NCBI GenBank assembly: GCA_045119035.1
Contig: JBGVCU010000059.1
Span: forward strand, 1-64,000
Reading direction: 5' to 3'
Length of the DNA stretch: 64,000 nucleotides
From: CAYVQA01 sp045119035
GTDB taxonomy: Bacteria > Bacillota_I > Bacilli_A > ML615J-28 > CAG-313
Shown: positions 50,625 to 59,272 of the stretch, piece by piece
Numbering within the stretch: position 1 is the first letter of the stretch
Layout of the letters: each line of letters opens with the position of its first letter
Position numbers and translations under genes: made by a program
The notes under the pieces: model-generated
Told to the model about the DNA's origin: nothing
Database searches by the model: none
What the model saw: the letters and a program-made list of their open reading frames with translations, nothing else

Positions 50625-51335
50625 ATGTTAAAAATTGTTAATTATTCTAAACAATATGAAAATGGAAAATTAGCAGTTAACAATTTATCACTTACAGTTG
50701 AAAAAGGCGATATTTACGCTTTTATTGGTCACAATGGTGCCGGCAAAACTACTACTATAAAGTCAGTTGTCGGCATTTTGCCATATAACGACGGTGATAT
50801 TTATGTTAATGGCTATAATATTAAAGATAATCCAATGGAATGTAAAAAGATAATTGCTTATATTCCTGATAATCCTGATATTTATGAAAATATGACTGGT
50901 AACCAATATTTAAATTTTATTAGCGATGTATATAAATTATCTAAAAAAGAAAGAATAGAAAAGATAAATTACTATGCAAATTTATTTGGATTTAGTAATG
51001 AACTAACAAACATGATTTATTCATATTCACATGGTATGAAGCAAAAACTTTGTTTAATTTCGGCTTTTATTAGAAATCCAAAATTACTTATTTTAGATGA
51101 ACCTTTTGTTGGACTTGATCCAAATGTTGCATTTATTTTTAAGAATGCAATGAAAGAGTTTTGTGAAAAAGGTGGTTCTATTTTCTTTTCTACTCATGTT
51201 CTTGAAATTGCTGAAAAACTATGTAATAAAGTAGCAATTATTAAAGATGGAAAGCTTGTTGCACAAGGATTAATGGAAGATATAACTAAGAATAAGGATT
51301 TAGAAGAAGTGTTCTTGGAGTTAAATAATGCGTAA
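50625..51335 (+). CDS. ABC transporter ATP-binding protein
   Basis: The 236-residue ATPase belongs to the CcmA/YtrB-like export group. Walker A is IGHNGAGKTTTIKSVVG (about 35-50), the signature SYSHGMKQKLCLISA, Walker B PKLLILDEPFVGLDP and the H-loop FFSTHVLEIAEKL. Substrate unknown; such ATPases with a single large permease (next gene) typically export lantibiotics, lipids or peptides or act in envelope stress. It overlaps the permease gene by 8 bases. Confidence 0.92.
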   Translation: MLKIVNYSKQYENGKLAVNNLSLTVEKGDIYAFIGHNGAGKTTTIKSVVGILPYNDGDIYVNGYNIKDNPMECKKIIAYIPDNPDIYENMTGNQYLNFISDVYKLSKKERIEKINYYANLFGFSNELTNMIYSYSHGMKQKLCLISAFIRNPKLLILDEPFVGLDPNVAFIFKNAMKEFCEKGGSIFFSTHVLEIAEKLCNKVAIIKDGKLVAQGLMEDITKNKDLEEVFLELNNA

Positions 51336-52911
51336 TGTATTAATACTAACAAAGAATTATTTACTTAATCTAATAGGTAGCTTAAGTAGACAATTCAATA
51401 AATCAAAGTTTATAGTTGCTGGAATTTTCCTATTTTTAATTGGAATTGGTGCAATCGGGTCTTTAGCTTATACATCATACATTACACTTGATCAATTCAT
51501 TGTATCTGAAAATGAAATATTTAAAGAATATGGTATAGCAGTAAATCTTACTCCATATGCTATGTTACTTAATTTTGTTACATTAATATTAATAATGTTA
51601 TTGTCTTTAATTTTCAAAAGTAGTTCAGTTGATGATGATAAAGACTTAGAAATGTTACTTAGTTTACCAATTAAAAAACATCATATTTTAATATCTAAAA
51701 GCTTGGTTTCTTATATAATTGATTTTAGTTTATATTTATTACTATTTTTACCTAGTGTAATAATTTACTATATAGTTTTAGAAACTTCAATAACTGTTGT
51801 TATAAACTCAGTAATACTAATATTTATTTTACCATTATTAACAAATGGATTTGAGTTTATTATTAGTTATTTTTTAAAGAAGACTAATATTAATAAAAAA
51901 ATTGAATCTTTAATTCAAATAACATTAATGGTAGTTTTATTATTATCAATGTTAATGTTTAATTTTTATATTAACAATGTATTAATAAATGATACTACAT
52001 TATCTTTTACTGATTTACTTGATAAATTATTACCTATTAAATTAATGTTTAATTTTGTTATGGAAAATAACTTTTTAAATTTATTAATAATAATTATTAT
52101 TGGATTAGTGATTTATTCAATTGGACTTATTTTAAAAGTAAATAACTTAGGTAAGAAAAATAGAAATAAGGCAATTAGAAAAACAAACACTTATGAAGAA
52201 AATACAGTATTTAAGGATTTATTAAAAAAAGAAGCTAATAGATATTTTACAACACCATTATATGTGATTAATTCAATTTTTGGAGTATTTTTAATTATTG
52301 GTGCAAGTATTTATATTATGATGCAAGGTAAAGCTTTTTTAGATGATATCATTTATCAACTAATTAAACTTGATTCAGTTCATACTCCAGCGATAATCTT
52401 GTTTGTTACAACAGCAATCTTTTCTACAGTATGTACAACATATTGTTCTATTTCAATTGAAGGAAAGAATTTTTGGGAATTAAAAGTTTTACCAATCGAT
52501 GTTAAAACAATTTTTAATTCAAAACTTACTTTTAATTTTATTTTATTATTATCAGGTGCATTAATTTCCGATATTTTTATTTGTATCGTATTAGGATTTA
52601 AATATTTTATTATTTATTTATTATTCCATTTATTATTTAGTTATTTTATTAGTATATTAGGTTTATACTTAAATTTATTATTCCCTAAATTAGATTATAA
52701 GTCAATTAATGTTTTAGTAAAACAAAGTATTTCACTAGTTTTAGTGATGTCAATTGGAGCATTAGTTTCTGTTATATTTTTAGTTTTATATATTTTAATT
52801 GGTAAATTCTTTATTGTATATTTAATATTATTAGTTTTATTAATAATAAATTATATTTTAACTAAATTACTATATACAAAAGGAATTAAATTATTTAATA
52901 ATTTAAATTAA
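51328..52911 (+). CDS. ABC transporter permease
   Basis: The 527-residue protein is the membrane partner of the ATPase before it, with about twelve hydrophobic helices in two halves (six before the Lys-rich loop around 275-300, the rest after). The motif DLEMLLSLPIKKHHILISKSLVSY in the first cytosolic loop is the usual ATPase-contact region of ABC-2 type exporters, and a similar FWELKVLPIDVKTIFNSKL occurs in the second half, suggesting an internal duplication. Substrate unknown. Confidence 0.85.
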   Translation: MRNVLILTKNYLLNLIGSLSRQFNKSKFIVAGIFLFLIGIGAIGSLAYTSYITLDQFIVSENEIFKEYGIAVNLTPYAMLLNFVTLILIMLLSLIFKSSSVDDDKDLEMLLSLPIKKHHILISKSLVSYIIDFSLYLLLFLPSVIIYYIVLETSITVVINSVILIFILPLLTNGFEFIISYFLKKTNINKKIESLIQITLMVVLLLSMLMFNFYINNVLINDTTLSFTDLLDKLLPIKLMFNFVMENNFLNLLIIIIIGLVIYSIGLILKVNNLGKKNRNKAIRKTNTYEENTVFKDLLKKEANRYFTTPLYVINSIFGVFLIIGASIYIMMQGKAFLDDIIYQLIKLDSVHTPAIILFVTTAIFSTVCTTYCSISIEGKNFWELKVLPIDVKTIFNSKLTFNFILLLSGALISDIFICIVLGFKYFIIYLLFHLLFSYFISILGLYLNLLFPKLDYKSINVLVKQSISLVLVMSIGALVSVIFLVLYILIGKFFIVYLILLVLLIINYILTKLLYTKGIKLFNNLN

Positions 52912-52924
52912 TAAGGAGTTTATT

Positions 52925-53104
52925 ATGTTACCAAAAAGTCCGTCAATATTGTTATGTATTGTAAATACTAAATTAAGAGATTTTTATCCATCACTTGAAG
53001 CACTTTGTGATGATTTAGACGAATCTATAACAGAAATTAATGAAATATTAAATTCTATTAATTATTATTATGATAGTAAAATAAATCAATTTATACAAAA
53101 ATAA
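52925..53104 (+). CDS. DUF4250 family small protein
   Basis: A 59-residue protein beginning MLPKSPSILLCIVNTKLRDFYPSLEALCDDLD and ending NSINYYYDSKINQFIQK. This fits the DUF4250 pattern I know from Firmicutes (MIPxDPxILLSxVNTKLRDxYxSLxxLCDDLD...IxYxYDxxxNQF). AAGGAG lies upstream of the ATG. The function of the family is not known; the fold is predicted to be a short helical hairpin. It starts 13 bases after the ABC permease stop and is followed immediately by a terminator, so it ends the transporter operon. Confidence 0.85.
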   Translation: MLPKSPSILLCIVNTKLRDFYPSLEALCDDLDESITEINEILNSINYYYDSKINQFIQK

Positions 53105-53133
53105 ACTCTTTGAAATAATCAAAGAGTTTTTTA
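53103..53133 (+). terminator. Terminator of the ABC-DUF4250 operon
   Basis: AAACTCTTTG (53103-53112) pairs with 53120-53129 and is followed by a T run; it starts inside the DUF4250 stop codon. Confidence 0.85.
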
Positions 53134-53195
53134 TTTTTAATGTATAAAATAATTAAAATAACAAAAAATAAAATGAACAAAAGAAAGGAGTAATT

Positions 53196-53927
53196 ATGAC
53201 TAAATTTTTACTTTGTATTTTGTTCATAACTAATCTATTTACTGTTAACGGATGGGGATATAATAAAAATAAGACCCATGATACGCCTGATATAGGAAAA
53301 TATCGTGAAGTAATAAAAGATACTAAATCATATTTTGTTGGTAATACAAGTGAAAAAGAAATCTATCTAACCTTTGATGTTGGATATGATAACGGAAATT
53401 TAATTCCTATACTTGATATTTTAAATAACTATAACATCAGGGCAACATTCTTTATAACTGGAGATTTTGTTAAAAGGTTCCCTGAACTTGTTAAGAAGTT
53501 ATCAAACTCAGATCATTTAATTTGTTCTCATTCATGGGGACATTTAAATATTACCAAATTATCATTTGATAAATTAAAAGATGATTTAGATAAGTTAAAT
53601 GAAGAGTATTTCAAATTAACAAATAAAAATTTAGCACCCTATTTTAGACCTCCAGAAGGAGCGTTTGATAAACCAAGTTTACTTAACGTAAACAAATTAG
53701 GTTACACAAATATCTTTTGGTCAATAGCATGGGTAGATTGGAATACTAACAAACAACTAGGCGCAAAATATAGCTACGATAGTTTTACTAACAATTTACA
53801 TAATGGTGCAATTGTTTTAATGCACTCTGTGTCAAGTAGTAACAAAGAAGCTTTACCTAGTATTTTAGAATATTCTATAAATAATGGCTATCAGTTTTTA
53901 ACAGTAGATAAAATAAAAGAGCTCTAA
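53196..53927 (+). CDS. pdaA: Spore cortex polysaccharide deacetylase PdaA
   Basis: The 243-residue protein matches PdaA, which removes the acetyl group from N-acetylmuramic acid so that muramic-delta-lactam can form in the spore cortex, making spores able to germinate. It has a short signal peptide (MTKFLLCILFITNLFTVNG), the PdaA-like lead-in NKTHDTPDIGKYREVIKDT and FVGNTSEKEIYLTFD, catalytic motif 1 TFDVGYDNGN, motif 2 SHSWGHLNI (the H-x-x-x-H zinc pair), motif 3 RPPEGAFD, DWNTNKQLG (PdaA-specific) and motif 5 VLMHSVS. It supports true sporulation. Single gene; the terminator overlaps its stop. Confidence 0.9.
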   Translation: MTKFLLCILFITNLFTVNGWGYNKNKTHDTPDIGKYREVIKDTKSYFVGNTSEKEIYLTFDVGYDNGNLIPILDILNNYNIRATFFITGDFVKRFPELVKKLSNSDHLICSHSWGHLNITKLSFDKLKDDLDKLNEEYFKLTNKNLAPYFRPPEGAFDKPSLLNVNKLGYTNIFWSIAWVDWNTNKQLGAKYSYDSFTNNLHNGAIVLMHSVSSSNKEALPSILEYSINNGYQFLTVDKIKEL

Positions 53928-53941
53928 ATGAGCTCTTTTTT
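53916..53941. terminator. Bidirectional terminator between convergent genes
   Basis: AAAGAGCTC (53916-53924) and GAGCTCTTT (53930-53938) around a loop that contains the pdaA stop codon. It also overlaps the end of the convergent gene. Confidence 0.85.
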
Positions 53942-54677
53942 ATCTAAATACAGGTTTTAAGATAATTCCAGTTTCGTTTGTATGTTGTACAATAATTTCT
54001 TTTGAAAGCTTAGCTACATTATAGCCATTAATATTTGTAGCTTCAATTACGGAAATCATTGATTCACAATCAACATCACTTGCTAAATAAATTTCCCATG
54101 CAATAATGTTTTCTGGTGTATCAATATAAATTACTGCAACACGGTCAGTTTCTGTACCTACAACTTCACCCCATGCATTTGCTGCAGCTTCATCTTTACC
54201 TAAATCTTCATCATATTTTTTGAAAAAAGATGTTGGATTCCAAATATAAACACTGCTTGACATTTTTGATGTAGGTTTGTTACTTGGAGTAATATTAGCA
54301 TCTTCATGATAAGTTATTGTATATACAATTCTTTCATATTTAGCATATAGTTTTTTTCCTGTAAAAGTATCAGGATCATATTTAAATGATTCTTCAAAAC
54401 TCTTATCAGTATACCAACCTAAAAATTTACATCCAATACGTTTAACTTGTTCATGATTTTCATCTGGAAGTTCTAACCCACCATCTGTTTTTTGAATTCT
54501 AATTTCATTTCCTAAATAAGAAATACAAGTAACATATTTTGCTGGTCTAATAGCAATTACAATAATTATTAATAAAAATAAAAATACACTAGCAGCACCA
54601 ATTAATTTAAACATTTTAACTTTTTTTGGGTCTAATTGTTTTTTATTTTGAATTTCTGGTTTAATTTCATTATTCAT
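53940..54677 (-). CDS. Membrane-anchored protein with InlB B-like repeat
   Basis: The 245-residue protein has a Lys-rich cytoplasmic N-terminus (~24 residues), one membrane helix (about 25-44), and an outside part. Residues ~68-114 look like an InlB B-repeat (Listeria-Bacteroides repeat): GLELPDENHEQVKRIGCKFLGW, then YTDKSFEES, TGKKLYAKYE. These small beta-grasp modules are found in surface proteins. The C-terminal ~120 residues are unknown. AAAGGATGA precedes the ATG. It converges with pdaA and diverges from the marR promoter region. Confidence 0.7.
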   Translation of the reverse strand: MNNEIKPEIQNKKQLDPKKVKMFKLIGAASVFLFLLIIIVIAIRPAKYVTCISYLGNEIRIQKTDGGLELPDENHEQVKRIGCKFLGWYTDKSFEESFKYDPDTFTGKKLYAKYERIVYTITYHEDANITPSNKPTSKMSSSVYIWNPTSFFKKYDEDLGKDEAAANAWGEVVGTETDRVAVIYIDTPENIIAWEIYLASDVDCESMISVIEATNINGYNVAKLSKEIIVQHTNETGIILKPVFR

Positions 54678-54786
54678 TATTAAATCATCCTTTCATATAT
54701 AAATGTATTATATCACATTTTAGAATTTTAATAAATAGTATTGCATATAATAAATTTGATTTTTATGTGAATGTGTATCTATTTAG

Positions 54787-54815
54787 TTGCATTTCTATTA
54801 AGAAAAATGTATAAT
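54787..54815 (+). promoter_or_regulatory. Promoter of the marR-ABC operon
   Basis: TTGCAT (54787-54792), 17 bases, TATAAT (54810-54815). The palindromes at 54823-54843 begin at the expected transcription start. Confidence 0.75.
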
Positions 54816-54822
54816 ATTAAAT

Positions 54823-54843
54823 GTTTAATAATTAAACGTTTAA
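54823..54843 (+). promoter_or_regulatory. Probable MarR operator
   Basis: Two overlapping perfect palindromes: GTTTAAT-A-ATTAAAC (54823-54837) and TTAAACGTTTAA (54832-54843). They lie at the transcription start and before the marR ribosome site, the usual place for autorepression by a MarR protein. Confidence 0.6.
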
Positions 54844-54859
54844 CTATTTAGAGGTTGTT

Positions 54860-55351
54860 ATGAAAAAGAAATTATTTTATGAAATAATGGTATTTCAAAT
54901 ATTAAGAAGAAAATATATTAATAGTCAATTAAAAAATCAAGGATTATATTTTGGACAACATTTAATATTAGCTTATATAAAAAAACATCCAAAGTGCAGT
55001 CAAAAAGATTTAGCTGATTATTTAAAAGTTACTCCAGCATCAATTGCAGTGTCAACAAAAAGATTAGAGAAAAATGGTTTTGTTATTAAAGATGTCTGTG
55101 AAGATAATCTTAGACAAAATAATTTAGAACTTACACAAAAAGGAATAGATGCTATAAATGAACTAGATTGCTTTTTTAAAGATTTGGATTTAAAAGCACT
55201 TACAGGAATATCTGATGAAGAATATAATTTAATCGAACAAACACTTGATAAAATGATTGTTAATTATGCAGGTACAAGTGTTGATAATATCGATATAAGA
55301 ACTTTACTTGCTGAAAATAGAGAGGATGATGAAGATGAAAAAACTTCTTAG
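54860..55351 (+). CDS. MarR family transcriptional regulator
   Basis: The 163-residue winged-helix protein starts MKKKLFYEIMVFQ. The DNA-binding part is CSQKDLADYLKVTPASIAVSTKRLEKNGFVIK with the wing CEDNLRQNNLELTQKG (about 50-95), and the C-terminal helix forms the dimer. In MarR, ligand binding releases DNA. The gene overlaps the first ABC half-transporter, so it probably represses its own operon in response to a toxic compound, as in drug-efflux loci. AGAGG is upstream of the ATG. Confidence 0.85.
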   Translation: MKKKLFYEIMVFQILRRKYINSQLKNQGLYFGQHLILAYIKKHPKCSQKDLADYLKVTPASIAVSTKRLEKNGFVIKDVCEDNLRQNNLELTQKGIDAINELDCFFKDLDLKALTGISDEEYNLIEQTLDKMIVNYAGTSVDNIDIRTLLAENREDDEDEKTS

Positions 55352-57119
55352 TTGTTTAAAAGGATATATTATACCTACTATTTTATGTCCGTTATTTGTT
55401 ATATGTGAAGTAATTATTGAAGTATCACTACCAAAAGTAATGGCTGAAATTGTAGATAAAGCTATTCCTAATGGAGATTTTAACTTTGTGTTAAAACTTG
55501 GTGGAGCAATGGTAATATTTGCAATGGTTTCTTTAATTTTTGGTGGTCTTGCTGGATGGATGTGTAGTATAGCTGGAGCTGGATTTTCTCGAAATATTCG
55601 AAAAAGACAATTTGCAACAATACAAAATTTTAGTTTTGCTAATATAGATAAATTTTCTACTGGGTCACTTGTTACAAGAATGACTACAGACGTTAGTTTT
55701 GTTCAAATGGCATTTCAACAAATAATAAGAGGTTTAGTAAGATCTCCAATAATGTTTGTTGTTTCGCTTGTATCAGCATATGGTATTAGTCCAAAAATGA
55801 CTGGTATTTTCTTAATTGTTGCTCCAATTCTAGCAATAGGTTTAATGTGCATTTCATTATTTGCACATCCAAATTTCAGAAAAATGTTTAAAAAATATGA
55901 CTCAATGAATACAACAATTCAAGAAAACTTATATGGTATTAGAGTTGTAAAAACATTTGTTAGAGAAGATTTTGAAATTGATAAATTTAAAGAACAAAGT
56001 CAAACATTAAAAGAACATGCTTCTAAAGCAGAAAAAGTTCTTGCATTTAATGGTCCTCTAATGCAAATTGCAATGTATGGAACTATGTTATTAATATTTT
56101 TAATAGGTGGAATGCAAGTTGTAAATGGCTCATATATTGAAGGATTTAATCCTGAAACAAATGAAGTTATTTACGGATATCTTAATTTAAGTCCTGCTCA
56201 ACTTTCCACATTATTTACATATTCAATAATGTTACTAAATTCATTAAATATGATTTCAATGAGTTTTGTAATGATTGTTATGTCTAAAGAAAGTTTTTCA
56301 AGAATAATTGAAGTTTTAAATGAAGAATCTGATATAACTGATGGTCCTAATACAGAATTACAGGTAACTGATGGAACAATTGAATTTAATGATGTAACTT
56401 TTAGTTATTATAAAGATGAAAATAATCTTGCGTTAGAAACTGTAAATCTTAGAATAAATTCTGGTGAAACAATAGGTATAATTGGTGGAACAGGATCTTC
56501 AAAAACAACATTTGTTCAATTAATACCAAGATTTTATGATGTAACAAGTGGTGAGGTTTTAGTTGGTGGAGTAAACGTAAAAGAATATTCTTTACATAAT
56601 TTAAGAAATTCTGTATCAATGGTTCTACAAAAAAATGTATTATTTAGTGGAACTATTAAAGATAATCTTCGTTGGGGAAATGAAAATGCTACTGATGAAG
56701 AAATTATTGAAGCATGTAAAAATGCCTGTGCACATGATTTTATTATGTCATTTACTAATAAGTATGAGACAGATTTAGGTCAAGGTGGAGTAAATGTTTC
56801 TGGTGGACAAAAACAAAGATTATGTATTGCAAGAGCTCTATTAAAAAAACCTAAGATATTAATTCTGGATGATTCCACTAGTGCAGTAGATACAAAAACT
56901 GATGCAATTATTCGTAAATCATTAAGAGAAAATTTAACTGATGTTACAAAGATTATTATCGCACAACGTGTATCTTCAGTTCAAGATGCAGATAAAATTA
57001 TTGTTTTAGATGATGGAAAAATTGTTGGATTTGATTCACATGAAAATTTACTAAAAACTAATGATATTTATCAAGATGTATATTATTCACAAATGAAAGG
57101 AGCTGATGAAAATGAATAG
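55335..57119 (+). CDS. Heterodimeric ABC exporter subunit with degenerate Walker B
   Basis: The ~594-residue half-transporter has six membrane helices (1 to ~320) and a nucleotide-binding domain with Walker A IIGGTGSSKTTFVQ, Q-loop VLQKNVLFSGTI, signature NVSGGQKQRL and Walker B ILILDDSTSAVDT. The catalytic Glu after Walker B is Asp, so this site is likely weak. That is the mark of heterodimeric exporters such as BmrC/D or TM287/288. The start at 55335 follows GAGAGG; earlier in-frame ATGs are too close. It overlaps marR by 17 bases and the partner by 8. Confidence 0.88.
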   Translation: MKKLLSCLKGYIIPTILCPLFVICEVIIEVSLPKVMAEIVDKAIPNGDFNFVLKLGGAMVIFAMVSLIFGGLAGWMCSIAGAGFSRNIRKRQFATIQNFSFANIDKFSTGSLVTRMTTDVSFVQMAFQQIIRGLVRSPIMFVVSLVSAYGISPKMTGIFLIVAPILAIGLMCISLFAHPNFRKMFKKYDSMNTTIQENLYGIRVVKTFVREDFEIDKFKEQSQTLKEHASKAEKVLAFNGPLMQIAMYGTMLLIFLIGGMQVVNGSYIEGFNPETNEVIYGYLNLSPAQLSTLFTYSIMLLNSLNMISMSFVMIVMSKESFSRIIEVLNEESDITDGPNTELQVTDGTIEFNDVTFSYYKDENNLALETVNLRINSGETIGIIGGTGSSKTTFVQLIPRFYDVTSGEVLVGGVNVKEYSLHNLRNSVSMVLQKNVLFSGTIKDNLRWGNENATDEEIIEACKNACAHDFIMSFTNKYETDLGQGGVNVSGGQKQRLCIARALLKKPKILILDDSTSAVDTKTDAIIRKSLRENLTDVTKIIIAQRVSSVQDADKIIVLDDGKIVGFDSHENLLKTNDIYQDVYYSQMKGADENE

Positions 57120-59004
57120 AAGACATACAGTTCCTCATAAAAAACCAGCAAATGTTGGTTTAATAATTAAAAGAATGTTAAGCTATTTAAAACCATATCG
57201 TATACATATGATTATTGTATGTGTATTGATTGTTTTAAGTTCATTAACAGGAGTTTTAGGTAATGCCTTTGTTAAACCAATTATAGATGATCATATTTTA
57301 CCACTTGCAAAAACTCATGCTGCGGGATTACCTTTAGATTTTAGTGGTTTATATAAAATTCTAATTACACTTGCGTGTATTTATATTGTTGGTATTGTTT
57401 CAAACTATACATATAATCGAATTATGATTGTAATATCTACATCATCATTAAAAAATATTCGTGATGAAGTTTTTGAAAAAATGCAAAAGCTACCTGTTAG
57501 ATATTTTGATACACATACTCATGGTGAAATAATGAGTAGATATACAAATGACGTTGATACAATGCGTCAAATGATTTCTCAAAGTATACCTAATTTTATT
57601 AATTCAATAATTACAGTTGTTTCCGTTTTTATCGTTATGTGTATTTATTCATGGGTACTTACACTATTAGTTATTCTAATGGTTTTTGTAATGACTTATG
57701 TTATTAAATTTATTGGTTCAAGAAGTGGAAAATACTTTATGAAGCAACAAATCCAAGTTGGTAAAGTAAATGGATATATTGAAGAAATGATTGAAGGAAC
57801 AAAAGTAGTAAAAGCATTCTGTCACGAGCAAATTGCTGAACAAGATTTTGATGTGTTAAATGATGAATTATGCGATTCAGCAACTAAAGCTAATACATTT
57901 GCTTCTATTTTAATGCCTGTTATGAATAACTTAAGTTTTGTTCATTATTCTTTAACAGCAATATTAGGTGCATGGTTATGTATTAAGGGAAATTTAACAG
58001 TTGGAGCACTTCTTGCTTTCTTATCGTTTACTAAAATGTTTGCTTTCCCTTTAACAAATCTTTCTCAACAATTTAATACAATTATTATGGCTCTTGCTGG
58101 TGCAGGACGTGTATTTGAAATTTTGGATGAAAAAGAAGAACAAGATGAAGGTTATGTTACACTTGTTAATATGAAAGAAGTTAATGGTGAATTAGTTGAA
58201 ACAAGCGAAAGAACTAAAATTTGGGCTTGGAAACATCCTCATTCTGACGGTACATTAACATATCATGAAGTAAAAGGTAATGTAGTATTAGATAGAGTTG
58301 ATTTTGGATATAATCCAGATAAACAAGTATTAACCGATGTTACAATCTTTGCAAAACCTGGTCAAAAAATTGCACTTGTTGGAGCAACAGGAGCCGGTAA
58401 AACAACAATTACTAATCTTATTAACCGTTTCTATGATATAGATGATGGTAAAATAAGAATTGACGGAATTAATATCAATAAAATCAATAAACATGATTTA
58501 CGTAGATCAATGGCTGTAGTTTTACAAGATACAAATTTATTTAGTGGAACAATTAAGGATAATATTAGATATGGAAGACTAGATGCAACAGATGAAGAAG
58601 TAATTGCAGCAGCAAAACTTGCTAATGCACATAGTTTTATCAAACACTTACCTAATGGATATGATACTTATATTACGGGTAATGGTGCAAGTCTTTCTCA
58701 AGGTCAAAGACAATTGATATCTATTGCAAGAGCTGCAATTGCAAATCCTCCAATTTTAGTTCTTGATGAAGCAACTTCTTCAATTGATACAAGAACAGAA
58801 AAACTTGTTCAAGAAGGTATGGATAAATTAATGGATGGTAGAACAGTTTTTGTTATTGCCCATAGACTTTCTACTATAAGAAACGCCAAAGCTATTATGG
58901 TTCTTGAAAAAGGGGAAATTATTGAACGCGGAGACCATAATGATTTAATGGAACTTAAAGGTAAATATTATCAATTATATACAGGAGCATTTGAGCTTGA
59001 ATAA
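57112..59004 (+). CDS. Heterodimeric ABC exporter partner subunit
   Basis: The ~630-residue half-transporter has six membrane helices (about 25-330), then an extra ~55-residue insertion (DQDEGYVTLVNMKEVNGELVETS and on) before the nucleotide-binding domain with Walker A LVGATGAGKTTITN, Q-loop VLQDTNLFSGTI, signature ASLSQGQRQLISIA, Walker B ILVLDEATSSIDT (catalytic Glu intact) and H-loop FVIAHRLSTI. The start at 57112 is 9 bases from AAAGGAG. Insertion plus intact Glu match the BmrD-like half. Likely multidrug or peptide export controlled by the MarR protein. Confidence 0.9.
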   Translation: MNRRHTVPHKKPANVGLIIKRMLSYLKPYRIHMIIVCVLIVLSSLTGVLGNAFVKPIIDDHILPLAKTHAAGLPLDFSGLYKILITLACIYIVGIVSNYTYNRIMIVISTSSLKNIRDEVFEKMQKLPVRYFDTHTHGEIMSRYTNDVDTMRQMISQSIPNFINSIITVVSVFIVMCIYSWVLTLLVILMVFVMTYVIKFIGSRSGKYFMKQQIQVGKVNGYIEEMIEGTKVVKAFCHEQIAEQDFDVLNDELCDSATKANTFASILMPVMNNLSFVHYSLTAILGAWLCIKGNLTVGALLAFLSFTKMFAFPLTNLSQQFNTIIMALAGAGRVFEILDEKEEQDEGYVTLVNMKEVNGELVETSERTKIWAWKHPHSDGTLTYHEVKGNVVLDRVDFGYNPDKQVLTDVTIFAKPGQKIALVGATGAGKTTITNLINRFYDIDDGKIRIDGININKINKHDLRRSMAVVLQDTNLFSGTIKDNIRYGRLDATDEEVIAAAKLANAHSFIKHLPNGYDTYITGNGASLSQGQRQLISIARAAIANPPILVLDEATSSIDTRTEKLVQEGMDKLMDGRTVFVIAHRLSTIRNAKAIMVLEKGEIIERGDHNDLMELKGKYYQLYTGAFELE

Positions 59005-59010
59005 GTAATT

Positions 59011-59042
59011 AATCTCAACTATTAATTTAGTTGAGATTTTTT
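59011..59042 (+). terminator. Terminator of the marR-ABC operon
   Basis: AATCTCAACT (59011-59020) pairs with AGTTGAGATT, then a T run. The remaining bases to 59222 are AT-rich without a visible gene. Confidence 0.85.
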
Positions 59043-59222
59043 ATTTTATATTACTTATAAATAGAAAAGCAAAAATAGATTTAGTTATTTTTCTCTTATA
59101 AATTTTTTATTATAATTATATTTAGATTTCTATAAATGTATAAGTTGAAGAATAAAATTATTACTAAAAATAACGCTATTGAGTGAATTAAAAAATCTTT
59201 AGTAAAAAAATTATATATTTAT

Positions 59223-59251
59223 TTGCTTTTTTTACAATTAAAAGATATAAT
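59223..59251 (+). promoter_or_regulatory. Promoter of the third RHS gene
   Basis: TTGCTT (59223-59228), 17 bases, TATAAT (59246-59251); transcription would start almost at the AAGGAG ribosome site (59260-59265), the same compact layout as before the first RHS gene. Confidence 0.6.
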
Positions 59252-59272
59252 TTTAAAAAAAGGAGATTTTTA

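Noticed and set aside
59043..59222. Small gene between the ABC exporter and the third RHS gene
   Set aside because: Stops in all frames and no ribosome site; plain AT-rich spacer.
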